Shown: positions 35,102-47,096 of the stretch, piece after piece
How the letters are laid out: the number at the start of each line of letters is the position of its first letter
Position numbering within the stretch: position 1 is the stretch's first letter
From: Mycolicibacter arupensis
GTDB lineage: Bacteria > Actinomycetota > Actinomycetes > Mycobacteriales > Mycobacteriaceae
Length of the DNA stretch: 64,000 bases
NCBI RefSeq assembly: GCF_002086515.1
Contig: NZ_MVHH01000008.1
Span: 1 to 64,000 of the forward strand
Direction of reading: 5' to 3'
Notes under the pieces: model-generated
Database searches by the model: none
What the model was told of the DNA's origin: nothing
What the model saw: the letters and a program-made list of their open reading frames with translations, nothing else
Made by a program: the position numbers and the translations under genes

Positions 35102-35491
35102 TCAGGCAGCCTCGCCGGAAGGCGCGTTCACGTCCTCGGGCAGCGCGGCCCGGGCGACCTCGACCAGGGCGGTGAAGGCAGCCGCGTCGCTGACGGCGAT
35201 CTCGGCCAGGTTCTTGCGGTCCACCTCGACACCGGCGGCCTTGAGGCCCTGGATCAGCCGGTTGTACGTGATGTCGTTGGCGCGGGCCGCCGCGTTGATA
35301 CGGGTGATCCACAGCTTGCGGAACTCACCCTTGCGGGCGCGGCGGTCGCGGTAGGCGTAGGTCAGGGAGTGGAGCTGCTGCTCTTTGGCCTTGCGGTACA
35401 GCCGCGACCGCTGGCCACGGTAACCCTTCGAAGCCTTGAGGACTGTACGACGCTTCTTTTGGGCGTTGACTGCGCGCTTCACGCGTGCCAT
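35102..35491 (-). CDS. rplT: 50S ribosomal protein L20
   Basis: 129 residues; [19 protein letters not shown] opening and [22 protein letters not shown] core are diagnostic. Binds 23S rRNA early in assembly. In the infC-rpmI-rplT operon, 56 bp after rpmI. Confidence 0.98.
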   Translation of the reverse strand: MARVKRAVNAQKKRRTVLKASKGYRGQRSRLYRKAKEQQLHSLTYAYRDRRARKGEFRKLWITRINAAARANDITYNRLIQGLKAAGVEVDRKNLAEIAVSDAAAFTALVEVARAALPEDVNAPSGEAA

Positions 35492-35547
35492 GGGGTGTTC
35501 CTACTCTCGTTGGGCGTAAGGGGGTTGCAGTGCCGAAATGCGGCTGA

Positions 35548-35742
35548 TCAGCCGTTCAGCATCGCGTTGACGCGCTTGGTGTCGCTGGCAGCCACCTCGG
35601 TGCGGCCGGCAAGGCGACGCATGCGCTTGCTCGGCTTGTGCTCGAGCAGGTGGCGGGCATTGGCCTTCTGCCGGACGATCTTGCCGGTTCCGGTACGACG
35701 GAACCGCTTCGAAGCGCCGCTGTGGGTTTTCGCCTTGGGCAT
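35548..35742 (-). CDS. rpmI: 50S ribosomal protein L35
   Basis: 64 residues; [20 protein letters not shown] is the L35 signature. AGGAAAC lies just before the ATG on the minus strand. Between infC (26 bp) and rplT. Confidence 0.98.
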   Translation of the reverse strand: MPKAKTHSGASKRFRRTGTGKIVRQKANARHLLEHKPSKRMRRLAGRTEVAASDTKRVNAMLNG

Positions 35743-35768
35743 GTTTCCTCAGTTCTGGTGTCGGGTGT

Positions 35769-36383
<615 letters not shown>

Positions 36384-36461
36384 GGGACCTCCTTGGGTAG
36401 TCTTCGGTCGCGGCCGCCGCAGTGCTCGTCCGGACGCAGCGGCGCTGAACCACCCACCAGC

Positions 36462-36486
36462 AAAAAAGCCCTGCACGAAGCAGGGC
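36462..36486 (-). terminator. Intrinsic terminator in the infC leader
   Basis: On the minus strand GCCCTGC-TTCGT-GCAGGGC is followed directly by six T residues (36467-36462): a textbook intrinsic terminator, rare in mycobacteria. It lies about 80 nt before the infC start codon and downstream of the likely promoter, so it probably acts as an attenuator. Confidence 0.75.
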
Positions 36487-36542
36487 CCAATACCGACCGA
36501 TCACGGCCTGAACAGCGTCAAGCCGTCTGCGCAGGGCGCAGA

Positions 36543-36564
36543 GCAGGCGGTTTGCACCGCCTGC
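36543..36564 (-). promoter_or_regulatory. Stable hairpin in the infC leader
   Basis: GCAGGCGG-6 nt-CCGCCTGC is a perfect 8-bp stem about 57 nt upstream of the terminator hairpin. With the terminator it forms a structured leader. Whether it binds L20 or another factor is unknown. Confidence 0.5.
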
Positions 36565-36649
36565 GACCGGACCACTGAGCCTATTCGGCCAATGGTGGGA
36601 GGGAACTCCACTTGCTGTCCTGGCGTACGCCGGGACGGTCGCGTAAGGA

Positions 36650-36655
36650 AGTGTA
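36650..36655 (-). promoter_or_regulatory. Likely -10 of the infC operon promoter
   Basis: TACACT on the minus strand, no strong -35. Transcription from about 36643 would give a leader of roughly 260 nt containing both hairpins. Confidence 0.4.
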
Positions 36656-36733
36656 GCAGCAGTTCAGCCCCACTTCTTCCCGGCAAACACGCCCACCGGC
36701 GATTCCTCACATACATTTCCAGGTTTTGCTGCT

Positions 36734-36739
36734 TATTCT
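36734..36739 (+). promoter_or_regulatory. -10 element of lysX (leaderless)
   Basis: TATTCT, then 8 nt, then the lysX ATG at 36748; the predicted +1 falls at or next to the start codon. No Shine-Dalgarno is present. Confidence 0.4.
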
Positions 36740-36747
36740 CGCTGGCT

Positions 36748-39700
36748 ATGACGTTGACTGTGCCGCCGGAGTCGCGTTCGTGCGGCCGCGCGACGAGCTG
36801 GTTCCACTGGGTGCCCCCGACCGCTGCCTGGGCTGTCGGTATCGCCGCCACACTGTCGCTGCTGGCCAGCATGTCGCCGGTGATCCGGTGGGCGATCCGC
36901 GTTCCGCGGGAGTTCATCGACAAATACCTGTTCAACTTCCCCGACACCAGCCTGGCCTGGGCCTTCGTGCTGGCGCTGTTGGCGGCAGCACTGAGCGCCC
37001 GCAAGCGCATCGCCTGGTGGCTGCTGATCGCCAACCTGGTGGTGGCCGGCGGCTGGAACATCAGCCGCCTGGTCTCGGACACCTCTGATCGCTTCGGTGT
37101 CATCAGCGGGGTTGCCGGCCTGATGCTGCACGTGGGCGCGATCGTCGTCCTGGTGCTGGCCCGCGGCGAGTTCTGGGCCAAGGTGCGCCGCGGCGCGCTG
37201 TTCAAGTCGGCCGCCACGCTGGCCGCGGGCTGGACCGTGGCGATCCTGTTGTGCTGGGGACTGGTCGAGCTGTTCCCGGGAACGGTGACACCCCCGCTGC
37301 GGCTGCCCTACGTGGTGAACCGGGTGGTGGGCTTCGGCCTGCTGGAGCCGGATTTCTTCCCCGGCAAGCCGGAACTCGGACTGCGCGCCCTGTGCGGGCT
37401 GCTCGGCGCGGTGGCGTTGGTAGTCGCGGCGATCGTGCTGTTCCTGTCACAGCGCTCCGACAACGCACTGACCGGCCAGGACGAGTCCGCCATCCGCGGG
37501 CTGCTTGAGCAGTACGGCCAGAACGACTCGCTGGGCTACTTCGCCACCCGCCGCGACAAGTCGGTGGTGTTCGCCCCCAACGGCCGCGCCGCCATCACCT
37601 ACCGGGTCGAGGTGGGTGTCTGCCTGGCCAGCGGCGACCCGGTGGGCGACCCGCGGTCCTGGCCGCACGCCATCCAGACCTGGCTGCGGGTCTGCAAGGA
37701 CTACGGGTGGGCACCCGGGGTGATGGGTGCCAGTTACGCCGGTGCCCAAGCCTTCCGGGATGCCGGCCTGAGCGCGCTGGAGCTGGGTGATGAGGCGATC
37801 CTGCGGCCGTCGGAGTTCAAACTGTCCGGCCCGGACATGCGCGGCGTGCGTCAGGCCGTCACCCGGGCGCGCCGGTCGGGCCTGACGGTGCGGATGCGCC
37901 GGCACAGCGATATCGGCCCCGACGAGATGGCCCGGGTCATCGAACGCGCCGACGCCTGGCGCGACACCGAATCCGAGCGCGGATTCTCCATGGCACTGGG
38001 CCGGTTGGGCGACCCGGCCGACGCCGACTGCCTGCTGGTGGAGGCGGTACGCGGCGACCAGAGCAGCGGGGAGGTCGTGGCGATGCTGTCGCTGGTGCCG
38101 TGGGGGCACAGCGGGGTGTCGCTGGACCTGATGCGCCGCTCGCCGCAGTCACCCAACGGGACCATCGAGCTGATGGTCAGCGAGCTGGCGCTGCAGGCCG
38201 CCACGATCGGCGTCAACCGCATCTCGCTGAACTTCGCGATGTTTCGGGCCGCCTTCGAGCAGGGCGCACAACTGGGCGCCGGACCGGTCCTGCGCCTGTG
38301 GCGCCGGCTGCTGATGTTCTTCTCGCGCTGGTGGCAGCTGGAAACCCTCTACCGGTCGAACATGAAATATCGGCCGCAGTGGGTTCCCCGCTACGCCTGC
38401 TACGAGGACGCCCGGATGATTCCGCGCGTCGGGGTCGCCTCGGTGATCGCCGAAGGCTTTCTGGTGCTGCCGTTCTCACGGCGTACCGAACAACACACCG
38501 GACACCACCCGTCCGTTCCGGAGAACGTGGCTGCCACCGGCCGGCTGCACGATGACGGCACCGCACCCGACGGTATCGACAGCAGCGCCGTCGATCAGTT
38601 CACCGCCCCCGAGGAGGCACTCCCCCGGCTGCCCGAGCAGGTCCGCGTCCGGATGGCCAAGCTGAAGTCGTTGCAGGACAGCGGCGTCGACGCCTACCCG
38701 GTGGGCGACCCGCCCAGCCACAGCGTCGCCGAGGCGCTGACGGACGGTACTGGCGAATCGGTCTCGGTCGCCGGGCGGGTGCTGCGGATGCGCGACTACG
38801 GCGGAGTGCTGTTCGCCCAGCTGCGTGACTGGTCGGGTGAAGTGCAGTTGCTGCTCGACAATTCGGTGCTCGCGCAGGCCGGCGGGGCCGCGCGTGCCGC
38901 GGACTTCAATGCCGGCGTCGACCTCGGCGACCTAGTCGAGGCCACCGGCCGGATGGGGCAGAGCCGCAATGGAACACCGTCGCTACTGGTGACGCACTGG
39001 CGTCTGATCGGTAAATGCCTGCGCCCGCTGCCCGACAAGTGGAAGGGGTTGACCGACCCCGAGGCGCGCCTGCGCACCCGCTATGTGGACCTGGCGATCA
39101 ACACCGAGTCCCGCGAGCTGATCGCCGCCCGCAGCAACGTGCTGCGCTCCATCCGGGACACCTTGTTCGCCAAGGGATTCCTCGAGGTCGAGACCCCGAT
39201 CCTGCAGCAACTGCATGGCGGGGCCAACGCACGCCCGTTCGTGACGCACATCAACGCCTACGACCTCGACCTGTATCTGCGGATCGCCCCCGAGCTGTAC
39301 CTGAAACGCCTGTGCGTCGGCGGGGTGGAGCGAGTGTTCGAGCTGGGCCGCGCATTCCGCAACGAGGGCGTCGACTTCAGCCACAACCCGGAGTTCACCC
39401 TGCTGGAGGCCTACCAGGCCCACGGCGACTACCTGGCCTGGATCGACGGGGCGCGCGAGCTGATCCAGAACGCCGCGATCGCGGCCAACGGTGCGCCGGT
39501 GGTGATGCGCCCGGGTGCAGGCGACCAGCTGGAGGCGGTCGACATCTCCGGGCAGTGGCCGGTGCGTACCGTGCACGACGCGGTGTCCGACGCGCTCGGC
39601 GAGCGGATCGACGCCGGCACCGATCTGGCCACCCTGCGCCGGCTGTGCGACGGCGCCGGGGTGCACTATCTGCGGCAGTGGGATGCCGGCGCGGTGGTGC

Positions 39701-40095
39701 TCGAGCTCTATGAGCACCTGGTCGAGGCGCGCACCGAGCAGCCCACCTTCTATACCGACTTCCCCACCTCGGTGTCGCCGCTGACCCGGCCGCACCGCAG
39801 CAAGCCGGGCGTGGCCGAACGGTGGGACCTGGTGGCGTGGGGCGTGGAGCTGGGCACCGCCTACAGCGAGCTCACCGACCCGGTGGAACAGCGCCGGCGA
39901 CTACTCCAGCAGTCGCTGCTGGCCGCCGGCGGCGACCCCGAGGCCATGGAACTCGACGAAGATTTCCTGCAGGCCATGGAGTACGCCATGCCGCCGACCG
40001 GCGGACTGGGCATGGGCGTCGACCGGATCGTCATGCTCATCACCGGCCACAGCATCCGCGACACCCTGCCGTTCCCGCTGGCCAAACCCCGCTGA
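36748..40095 (+). CDS. lysX: Bifunctional lysyl-tRNA synthetase / lysylphosphatidylglycerol synthase
   Basis: 1115 residues. The N-terminal region has about six membrane segments (to about residue 245, ending [13 protein letters not shown]), then the MprF-type cytosolic transferase domain (about 260-580: [67 protein letters not shown]), then a complete class II LysRS (about 625-1115: OB fold, [29 protein letters not shown]). LysX charges lysine and transfers it to phosphatidylglycerol, giving resistance to cationic peptides. M. tuberculosis LysX is longer at the N-terminus; the frame here extends far upstream but that part is the reverse of infC. Confidence 0.95.
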   Translation: MTLTVPPESRSCGRATSWFHWVPPTAAWAVGIAATLSLLASMSPVIRWAIRVPREFIDKYLFNFPDTSLAWAFVLALLAAALSARKRIAWWLLIANLVVAGGWNISRLVSDTSDRFGVISGVAGLMLHVGAIVVLVLARGEFWAKVRRGALFKSAATLAAGWTVAILLCWGLVELFPGTVTPPLRLPYVVNRVVGFGLLEPDFFPGKPELGLRALCGLLGAVALVVAAIVLFLSQRSDNALTGQDESAIRGLLEQYGQNDSLGYFATRRDKSVVFAPNGRAAITYRVEVGVCLASGDPVGDPRSWPHAIQTWLRVCKDYGWAPGVMGASYAGAQAFRDAGLSALELGDEAILRPSEFKLSGPDMRGVRQAVTRARRSGLTVRMRRHSDIGPDEMARVIERADAWRDTESERGFSMALGRLGDPADADCLLVEAVRGDQSSGEVVAMLSLVPWGHSGVSLDLMRRSPQSPNGTIELMVSELALQAATIGVNRISLNFAMFRAAFEQGAQLGAGPVLRLWRRLLMFFSRWWQLETLYRSNMKYRPQWVPRYACYEDARMIPRVGVASVIAEGFLVLPFSRRTEQHTGHHPSVPENVAATGRLHDDGTAPDGIDSSAVDQFTAPEEALPRLPEQVRVRMAKLKSLQDSGVDAYPVGDPPSHSVAEALTDGTGESVSVAGRVLRMRDYGGVLFAQLRDWSGEVQLLLDNSVLAQAGGAARAADFNAGVDLGDLVEATGRMGQSRNGTPSLLVTHWRLIGKCLRPLPDKWKGLTDPEARLRTRYVDLAINTESRELIAARSNVLRSIRDTLFAKGFLEVETPILQQLHGGANARPFVTHINAYDLDLYLRIAPELYLKRLCVGGVERVFELGRAFRNEGVDFSHNPEFTLLEAYQAHGDYLAWIDGARELIQNAAIAANGAPVVMRPGAGDQLEAVDISGQWPVRTVHDAVSDALGERIDAGTDLATLRRLCDGAGVHYLRQWDAGAVVLELYEHLVEARTEQPTFYTDFPTSVSPLTRPHRSKPGVAERWDLVAWGVELGTAYSELTDPVEQRRRLLQQSLLAAGGDPEAMELDEDFLQAMEYAMPPTGGLGMGVDRIVMLITGHSIRDTLPFPLAKPR

Positions 40096-40145
40096 GGGGC
40101 GTGGGCGCGCGCCCCGGCGTGGGCGCGTTCGTCCGCGCCATGTCG

Positions 40146-40168
40146 ATGTCGCGAGCCGGCGGTAACGT
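40146..40168 (+). promoter_or_regulatory. Possible PafBC-type damage promoter (weak match)
   Basis: ATGTCGCGA (40146-40154), exactly 8 nt, TAACGT (40163-40168), 7 nt, then ATG 40176. It keeps the TGTCR core and the exact spacing of TTGTCRGTG-N8-TAnnnT but differs at four of the outer positions. Leaderless layout. Confidence 0.35.
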
Positions 40169-40175
40169 GGCGGGC

Positions 40176-40415
40176 ATGGGTGACGAATCGAGCGACCCGC
40201 AGCCCGACAGCGGCTACGACGACGCCGGCGTGCCGACGTTCGATGCAGTGCGCGAGAAGATCGAGCGCCGATATGAGACCTCGATCGGCGCCCAGGAGCT
40301 GGACTCCGAGTCACCGGAGGGCCGCACCGTCGAGCAGCAGTACGACGCCCGCCAGCGCGCGGCCGCCGAACGGCTCGAACAGATCCGCACGTCAATGCGC
40401 AAGGATGAGCACTGA
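40176..40415 (+). CDS. Conserved hypothetical small acidic protein
   Basis: 79 residues, charged and helical: MGDESSDPQPDSGYDDAGV..., VREKIERRYET, EGRTVEQQYDARQRAAAERLEQIR. No signal peptide, membrane segment or known motif. The ATG lies 7 nt after a TAACGT -10, consistent with a leaderless mRNA; longer in-frame starts overlap lysX. The next gene begins 3 bp after its stop, so the two are probably co-transcribed. Function not recognised. Confidence 0.7.
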   Translation: MGDESSDPQPDSGYDDAGVPTFDAVREKIERRYETSIGAQELDSESPEGRTVEQQYDARQRAAAERLEQIRTSMRKDEH

Positions 40416-40418
40416 CCG

Positions 40419-41594
40419 GTGCGAACCTTTACCGTCGCCGAACGGCGGAATCGTTTGGCGCGCCGCCACTTTCTTGCCTGCGACACCGCCGCTGAGTCGA
40501 TAACCACGATCACGTCGGCGCTGGTCGGATTGCACTCCAGCGATCCCGCCACCCCGTATCTGTCGCTGTGGGCGCGCCGGCCGGGCTTCAGTGTCGCCGA
40601 CTTGAACGATGCCCTGTATGAAACACGTTCGCTGGTCAAGCATCTGGCGATGCGCCGAACGCTGTGGGTGGTCGAGCCCGCCGATCTGCCCGCCGTGCAG
40701 GCTGCGGCCAGCGACCGGGTGGCAGGCGCCGAACAGCGCAGGCTGATCGCCGATGTAGCCAAGGCAGGCGTGGCCGATGACGGCGAACAGTGGCTCACCC
40801 GGGCTGCGGCCACGGTGCTGGCGCACCTCGATGAGCACGGACCGACCAGCAGCAGCGCGCTGCGGGCGGCCCTGCCCGCCCTGGCCGGCACTTACGATCC
40901 CGCACCCGGCAAGTCTTACGGCGGCCAAACCCATCTGGCGCCGCGGGCGCTGATCGTGCTGGGTGCCCAAGGCCACATTCTGCGGGGTCCCAACGAGGGT
41001 GGCTGGACCTCGTCACGGCCCAAGTGGGCTACCGCCTCCAGCTGGCTCGGCGAACCCGGGACCCCGATGACCGCCGAGCCGGCACAGGCTCAGCTGACCC
41101 GCACCTGGCTGCACGCGTTCGGCCCGGCCACCGCAGACGACATCAGGTGGTGGTTCGGCAGCACCAAGGCCGCGGTCCGTAAGGCGCTGGGCGAGATCGG
41201 GGCCGTCGAAGTCGACCTGCACGGCGCGCCCGGGTACGCGCTGCCCGACGACCTGGAACCCGAACCGGAGTGCGAGCCCTGGGGCGCCCTGCTGCCCGGC
41301 CTAGATGTGACCACCATGGGCTGGTATCAGCGTGACTGGTATCTCGGTGAGCATCGCGGCCAGGTCTTCGACAGCAACGGCAACGCCGGCCCCACCGTGT
41401 GGTGGGACGGCCGGATTGTCGGCGGCTGGTATCAGGACAACGCCGCACAGGTGCAGCTTCAGCTGCTCGAGGACCCGGGCAGCCAGGCCCGCGAGGTGCT
41501 GACGCGCCGTGCGCAGGAACTCACGGAATGGCTGGACGGGGTGCGGATTCCGCCTCGGTTCCCGTCACCACTGGTCAAGGCCGCAATGCGGTGA
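40419..41594 (+). CDS. Winged helix DNA-binding protein of the AlkZ/YcaQ (HTH_42) superfamily
   Basis: 391 residues. N-terminal part RRNRLARRHFL...ITSALVGLHSSDPATPYLSLWARRPGF, then a SLVKHLAMRRTLWVV block and tandem winged helices, ending in the AlkZ-like EWLDGVRIPPRFPSPL tail. AlkZ and YcaQ are DNA glycosylases that open interstrand crosslinks; their catalytic Gln-x-Gln (or Gln-x-Asp) motif aligns here with HSS(D), so the chemistry may differ or be absent. GTG start, 3 bp after the 79-residue protein gene. Confidence 0.8.
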   Translation: MRTFTVAERRNRLARRHFLACDTAAESITTITSALVGLHSSDPATPYLSLWARRPGFSVADLNDALYETRSLVKHLAMRRTLWVVEPADLPAVQAAASDRVAGAEQRRLIADVAKAGVADDGEQWLTRAAATVLAHLDEHGPTSSSALRAALPALAGTYDPAPGKSYGGQTHLAPRALIVLGAQGHILRGPNEGGWTSSRPKWATASSWLGEPGTPMTAEPAQAQLTRTWLHAFGPATADDIRWWFGSTKAAVRKALGEIGAVEVDLHGAPGYALPDDLEPEPECEPWGALLPGLDVTTMGWYQRDWYLGEHRGQVFDSNGNAGPTVWWDGRIVGGWYQDNAAQVQLQLLEDPGSQAREVLTRRAQELTEWLDGVRIPPRFPSPLVKAAMR

Positions 41595-41626
41595 GGTCGC
41601 CCCGATTGAGGACTGCCGCATCGGGT

Positions 41627-41658
41627 TATGGCGCTGGTACCATACCCATATGGCGCTG
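41627..41658 (+). promoter_or_regulatory. vapBC promoter with direct repeats
   Basis: TATGGCGCTG occurs at 41627-41636 and again at 41649-41658, 22 bp apart (two helical turns), bracketing a TACCAT -10 (41638-41643) that is 6 nt from the vapB ATG. Likely VapB operator and leaderless promoter. Confidence 0.5.
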
Positions 41659-41892
41659 AAGAAGACGACGGTGATGGTCGATGAGGATGATCTCGCCGTG
41701 ATCAAGGCAGCCGCGGCACGCGAAGGGCGGCCTGAGTCGGAGTACTTTCGCGAGGCTTTCCACCTCGCCGCACTGCGGGCCACACGCTGGCCCTCGGGAT
41801 GGGACATTCCCGTCCTGGACTTTGCGCGTCCGGTGACCGCCGAGGACATCCACCAGGTGGTCGCTGAGGCTGCGGTCGACAGCGCGAAGTGA
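41650..41892 (+). CDS. Antitoxin VapB (ribbon-helix-helix type)
   Basis: 80 residues. MALKKTTVMVDEDDLAVIKAAAAREG is a CopG/Arc-type DNA-binding N-terminus; the C-terminus (WPSGWDIPVLDF...) would wrap the toxin. It overlaps the PIN-domain gene by GTGA. A longer frame from 41509 overlaps the preceding gene and is rejected because the promoter sits inside it. Confidence 0.88.
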   Translation: MALKKTTVMVDEDDLAVIKAAAAREGRPESEYFREAFHLAALRATRWPSGWDIPVLDFARPVTAEDIHQVVAEAAVDSAK

Positions 41893-42323
41893 TCATCATC
41901 GCGGACACCTCAGGACTGGTGGCCGCCTTCAATGCGAAAGATCCCGCGCACCTCGCAGCGCGGCAGGCAATGATCAGCGCTTCACTGATCGTGGTCTCCC
42001 CCTTGGTGCTACTGGAGATCGAACACATCACCACCCGCAGCGTCGGCAGGGCCGCGGCGCTGGCGACCAACGATTGGCTACTCGCGCAGGAACGTACGGG
42101 ACGCGTCGCCATCCCGTCCGTTACGGCCGCGACCTTGCGAACCGCGCGAACGGTCCAAAATCGTTACGAGGACTTGCGTCTCGACCTAGCCGATGCCGTC
42201 TGCGTGGCGCTGGCCGAACGCTACGAAACAGACGCAGTCCTTACCCTTGATCGTCGTGACTTCCGGGCTATAGTTCCGCTGCACGACGCTCCAGCGTTTC
42301 GATTGCTGCCAGACGACAGCTAG
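41889..42323 (+). CDS. Toxin VapC (PIN-domain ribonuclease)
   Basis: 144 residues with the PIN acidic quartet in context: Asp in IIIADTSGLVAAF, Glu in LLEIEHI, Asp in LRLDLADA and Asp in TLDRRDF. Such toxins cleave tRNA or rRNA; the target is not predictable by eye. GTG start overlapping the vapB stop. Confidence 0.9.
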   Translation: MIIIADTSGLVAAFNAKDPAHLAARQAMISASLIVVSPLVLLEIEHITTRSVGRAAALATNDWLLAQERTGRVAIPSVTAATLRTARTVQNRYEDLRLDLADAVCVALAERYETDAVLTLDRRDFRAIVPLHDAPAFRLLPDDS

Positions 42324-42371
42324 AGCGAATGATTCGGCGTGACATTCAGTCTCGGGCAAAGAAGGACAGCG

Positions 42372-42698
42372 GTGTTTAAGGCAATCGCAATAGCTTTTGG
42401 CATGCTCAGTGTTTCGCTGACGCTGGCGGTTCCGGCACACGCCGACCCGGACCCGCACCATCCATCGCTACGCGACGACTATTGCCCCGGAGGCGATGTG
42501 CCGATATACGCGGGCCGCCTCTGCGCCGGCGTCCCTTACCCCGACGGCAGCCGGTGGACCCAAGCCACCATGCTCGTGTTGGGACCGGATTCAGGCAAAG
42601 TCGACCAAAGTTGCCGAATGTCCAATGACATGTTCGCACGTGCTCGGCCAGGCGCATGCGGCGGTGAATGGGACGGGTTCTACCAAATGCTGCCGTAA
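42372..42698 (+). CDS. Small exported Cys-containing protein
   Basis: 108 residues with a Sec signal peptide (VFKAIAIAFGMLSVSLTLAVPAHA, cut before DPDPH). The mature part has four Cys (YCPGG, LCAG, SCRM, ACGG), probably two disulfides, and ends GGEWDGFYQMLP. GTG 42372 has GAAGGA 5 nt upstream; GTG 42339 is an alternative. Function unknown. It lies between vapC and the convergent uvrA. Confidence 0.7.
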   Translation: MFKAIAIAFGMLSVSLTLAVPAHADPDPHHPSLRDDYCPGGDVPIYAGRLCAGVPYPDGSRWTQATMLVLGPDSGKVDQSCRMSNDMFARARPGACGGEWDGFYQMLP

Positions 42699-42758
42699 GT
42701 TGGCGGCCGTCAGCTCTGCAACTGAAACCGCGGCGTATGCGGTAACGAGGGTCGCTAG

Positions 42759-45662
<2,904 letters not shown>

Positions 45663-45668
45663 GGGTCC

Positions 45669-45691
45669 ATGCTAGGTGGCGCTACCGACAA
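45669..45691 (-). promoter_or_regulatory. PafBC-type (RecA-independent) damage promoter of uvrA
   Basis: Minus strand TTGTCGGTA, exactly 8 nt, TAGCAT, then 6 nt to the GTG. This matches the RecA-NDp consensus TTGTCRGTG-N8-TAnnnT at 8 of 9 left-half positions and all -10 positions. No LexA box was seen. Confidence 0.75.
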
Positions 45692-45706
45692 CCAGCTCAC
45701 GGCCAG

Positions 45707-45712
45707 TACCGT
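45707..45712 (+). promoter_or_regulatory. -10 element of the metallo-hydrolase gene (leaderless)
   Basis: TACCGT, then 7 nt, then ATG 45720. It is divergent from the uvrA promoter within a 57-bp gap. Confidence 0.45.
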
Positions 45713-45719
45713 GACGGGA

Positions 45720-46406
45720 ATGACCTCCCAGATCGCGGTGGACGACACCTACACCGGACACGTCGAGCCCGGAACCGCGGCCAGGCGCACGCTGCCCGGG
45801 GCCACCATCATCAAGGCCTCGGTGGGACCGATGGACAACAACGCCTACCTGGTGACGTGCACCCACACCGGCAAGACGCTGCTGATCGACGCGGCCAACG
45901 ACGCCGAGACCCTGCTGGCCCTGGTGCGCCAGTACGCCCCGGACGTGGCGTTGATCGTCACCAGCCACCAGCACTTCGACCACTGGCAGGCGCTGACCGC
46001 GCTGGCCGAGGCCACCGGGGCGCCGACGGCCGCGCACGCCCTGGACGCCGAGCCGCTGCCGGTGAAGCCGGACCGCATCCTGGCCGACGGCGACACGGTG
46101 ACCATCGGCGATCTGAGCTTCGATGTGATTCACCTGCAGGGCCACACCGAGGGATCGGTGGCGCTGGCCCTGGACGGCCCGGCGACCGGCGGGGTGACCC
46201 AGCTGTTCACCGGCGACTGCCTGTTTCCGGGCGGCGTCGGAAAGACGTGGCAGCCCGGGGATTTCGAGCGCCTGCTGGGTGATGTGAGCCGTAAGGTGTT
46301 CGACCGGTTCGGCGACGACACCATCGTCTACCCCGGACACGGTGATGACACCGTCCTGGGAGCAGAGCGCCCGCACCTGGCGGAATGGCGCGAGCGGGGT
46401 TGGTGA
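45720..46406 (+). CDS. Metallo-beta-lactamase-fold hydrolase (Rv1637c-like, glyoxalase II-like)
   Basis: 228 residues. The metal motif is SHQHFDH (HxHxDH), with further ligands in HLQGHTEGS, FTGDCLF and YPGHGDDT. Members include hydroxyacylglutathione hydrolases and related thioesterases; mycobacteria lack glutathione, so a mycothiol or other thioester is more likely. ATG 45720 is supported by promoter spacing. Confidence 0.88.
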   Translation: MTSQIAVDDTYTGHVEPGTAARRTLPGATIIKASVGPMDNNAYLVTCTHTGKTLLIDAANDAETLLALVRQYAPDVALIVTSHQHFDHWQALTALAEATGAPTAAHALDAEPLPVKPDRILADGDTVTIGDLSFDVIHLQGHTEGSVALALDGPATGGVTQLFTGDCLFPGGVGKTWQPGDFERLLGDVSRKVFDRFGDDTIVYPGHGDDTVLGAERPHLAEWRERGW

Positions 46407-46414
46407 ACCCGCCG

Positions 46415-46861
46415 CTAGCCCGTGGTGTGAACGATCAGCACGTCGATCTTGGAGCGCCGCGACACATTGGCCGGCACGGAACCGAGCAGCCGCCCGGCGA
46501 TGGTGCTCAGGCCGACGTTGCCAACGACCAGCAGGTCGGCCTTGACCGACTCGGCCAGCTCCACCAGCGCATCGACCGGGGCACCGACAATGGCCCGCTC
46601 TTCGACCTCGTAGGCGCCGGCCGCGATGGCCCGCTCCTTGGCTTCCTTGAGGATGGCGTAGATCGGGGCGTTGCCCGAAGCCTTGTAGCCCTCGTCCTTG
46701 AGCGCATCGGCGGCGCGGGGGTCGTCGGCGTGCGGCAGATAGGCGGTGGCGATGACGACCTTGGCGCCCTCACCGGACGCCAGGTGAGCCGCGCGGTCGA
46801 CGGCGCGCAGCGACGAGTCCGAGCCGTCAGTACCGACCACCACGGTCTTGTAGCCGCTCAT
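46415..46861 (-). CDS. Universal stress protein, TB15.3/Rv1636-like
   Basis: 148-residue single USP domain. Starts YKTVVVGTDGSDSSLRAVDRAA; nucleotide motif VVGNVGLSTIAGRLLGSVPANV (G-x2-G-x9-GS). The M. tuberculosis counterpart is reported to bind cAMP. GGGAGGGT precedes the ATG on the minus strand. Its upstream gap (46862-47096) is shared with the divergent mannosyltransferase gene. Confidence 0.92.
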   Translation of the reverse strand: MSGYKTVVVGTDGSDSSLRAVDRAAHLASGEGAKVVIATAYLPHADDPRAADALKDEGYKASGNAPIYAILKEAKERAIAAGAYEVEERAIVGAPVDALVELAESVKADLLVVGNVGLSTIAGRLLGSVPANVSRRSKIDVLIVHTTG

Positions 46862-47096
46862 GGGTAACCCTCCCGGTGCATTGATCGCCTGTTCGCAAAT
46901 TAAGCCATGGCGACCCTAACGCGTCGGCGGCCCCGATGGGGGCAATTGACGTCACATGTCGTTTGCGCCGCGCAGTGCACAACGGCCTGAGCAGCCACAA
47001 AGCCCCGTTCGGCGGTCCTGGTGACGTAGCTGACAGGACGTGTCGAGCGGTAGCGTGGAATGTCATCACTGCCACCGCAACCGACAGCGCACACCG

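Noticed and set aside
45663-45719. LexA (SOS) box before uvrA
   Set aside because: No GAAC...GTTC-type palindrome; the PafBC-type layout explains the region better.
46862-47096. Strong promoter or DosR box between the USP and mannosyltransferase genes
   Set aside because: Only a CTGACA with 15-bp spacing to TAGCGT and no 20-bp dormancy palindrome; too weak to list as a feature.
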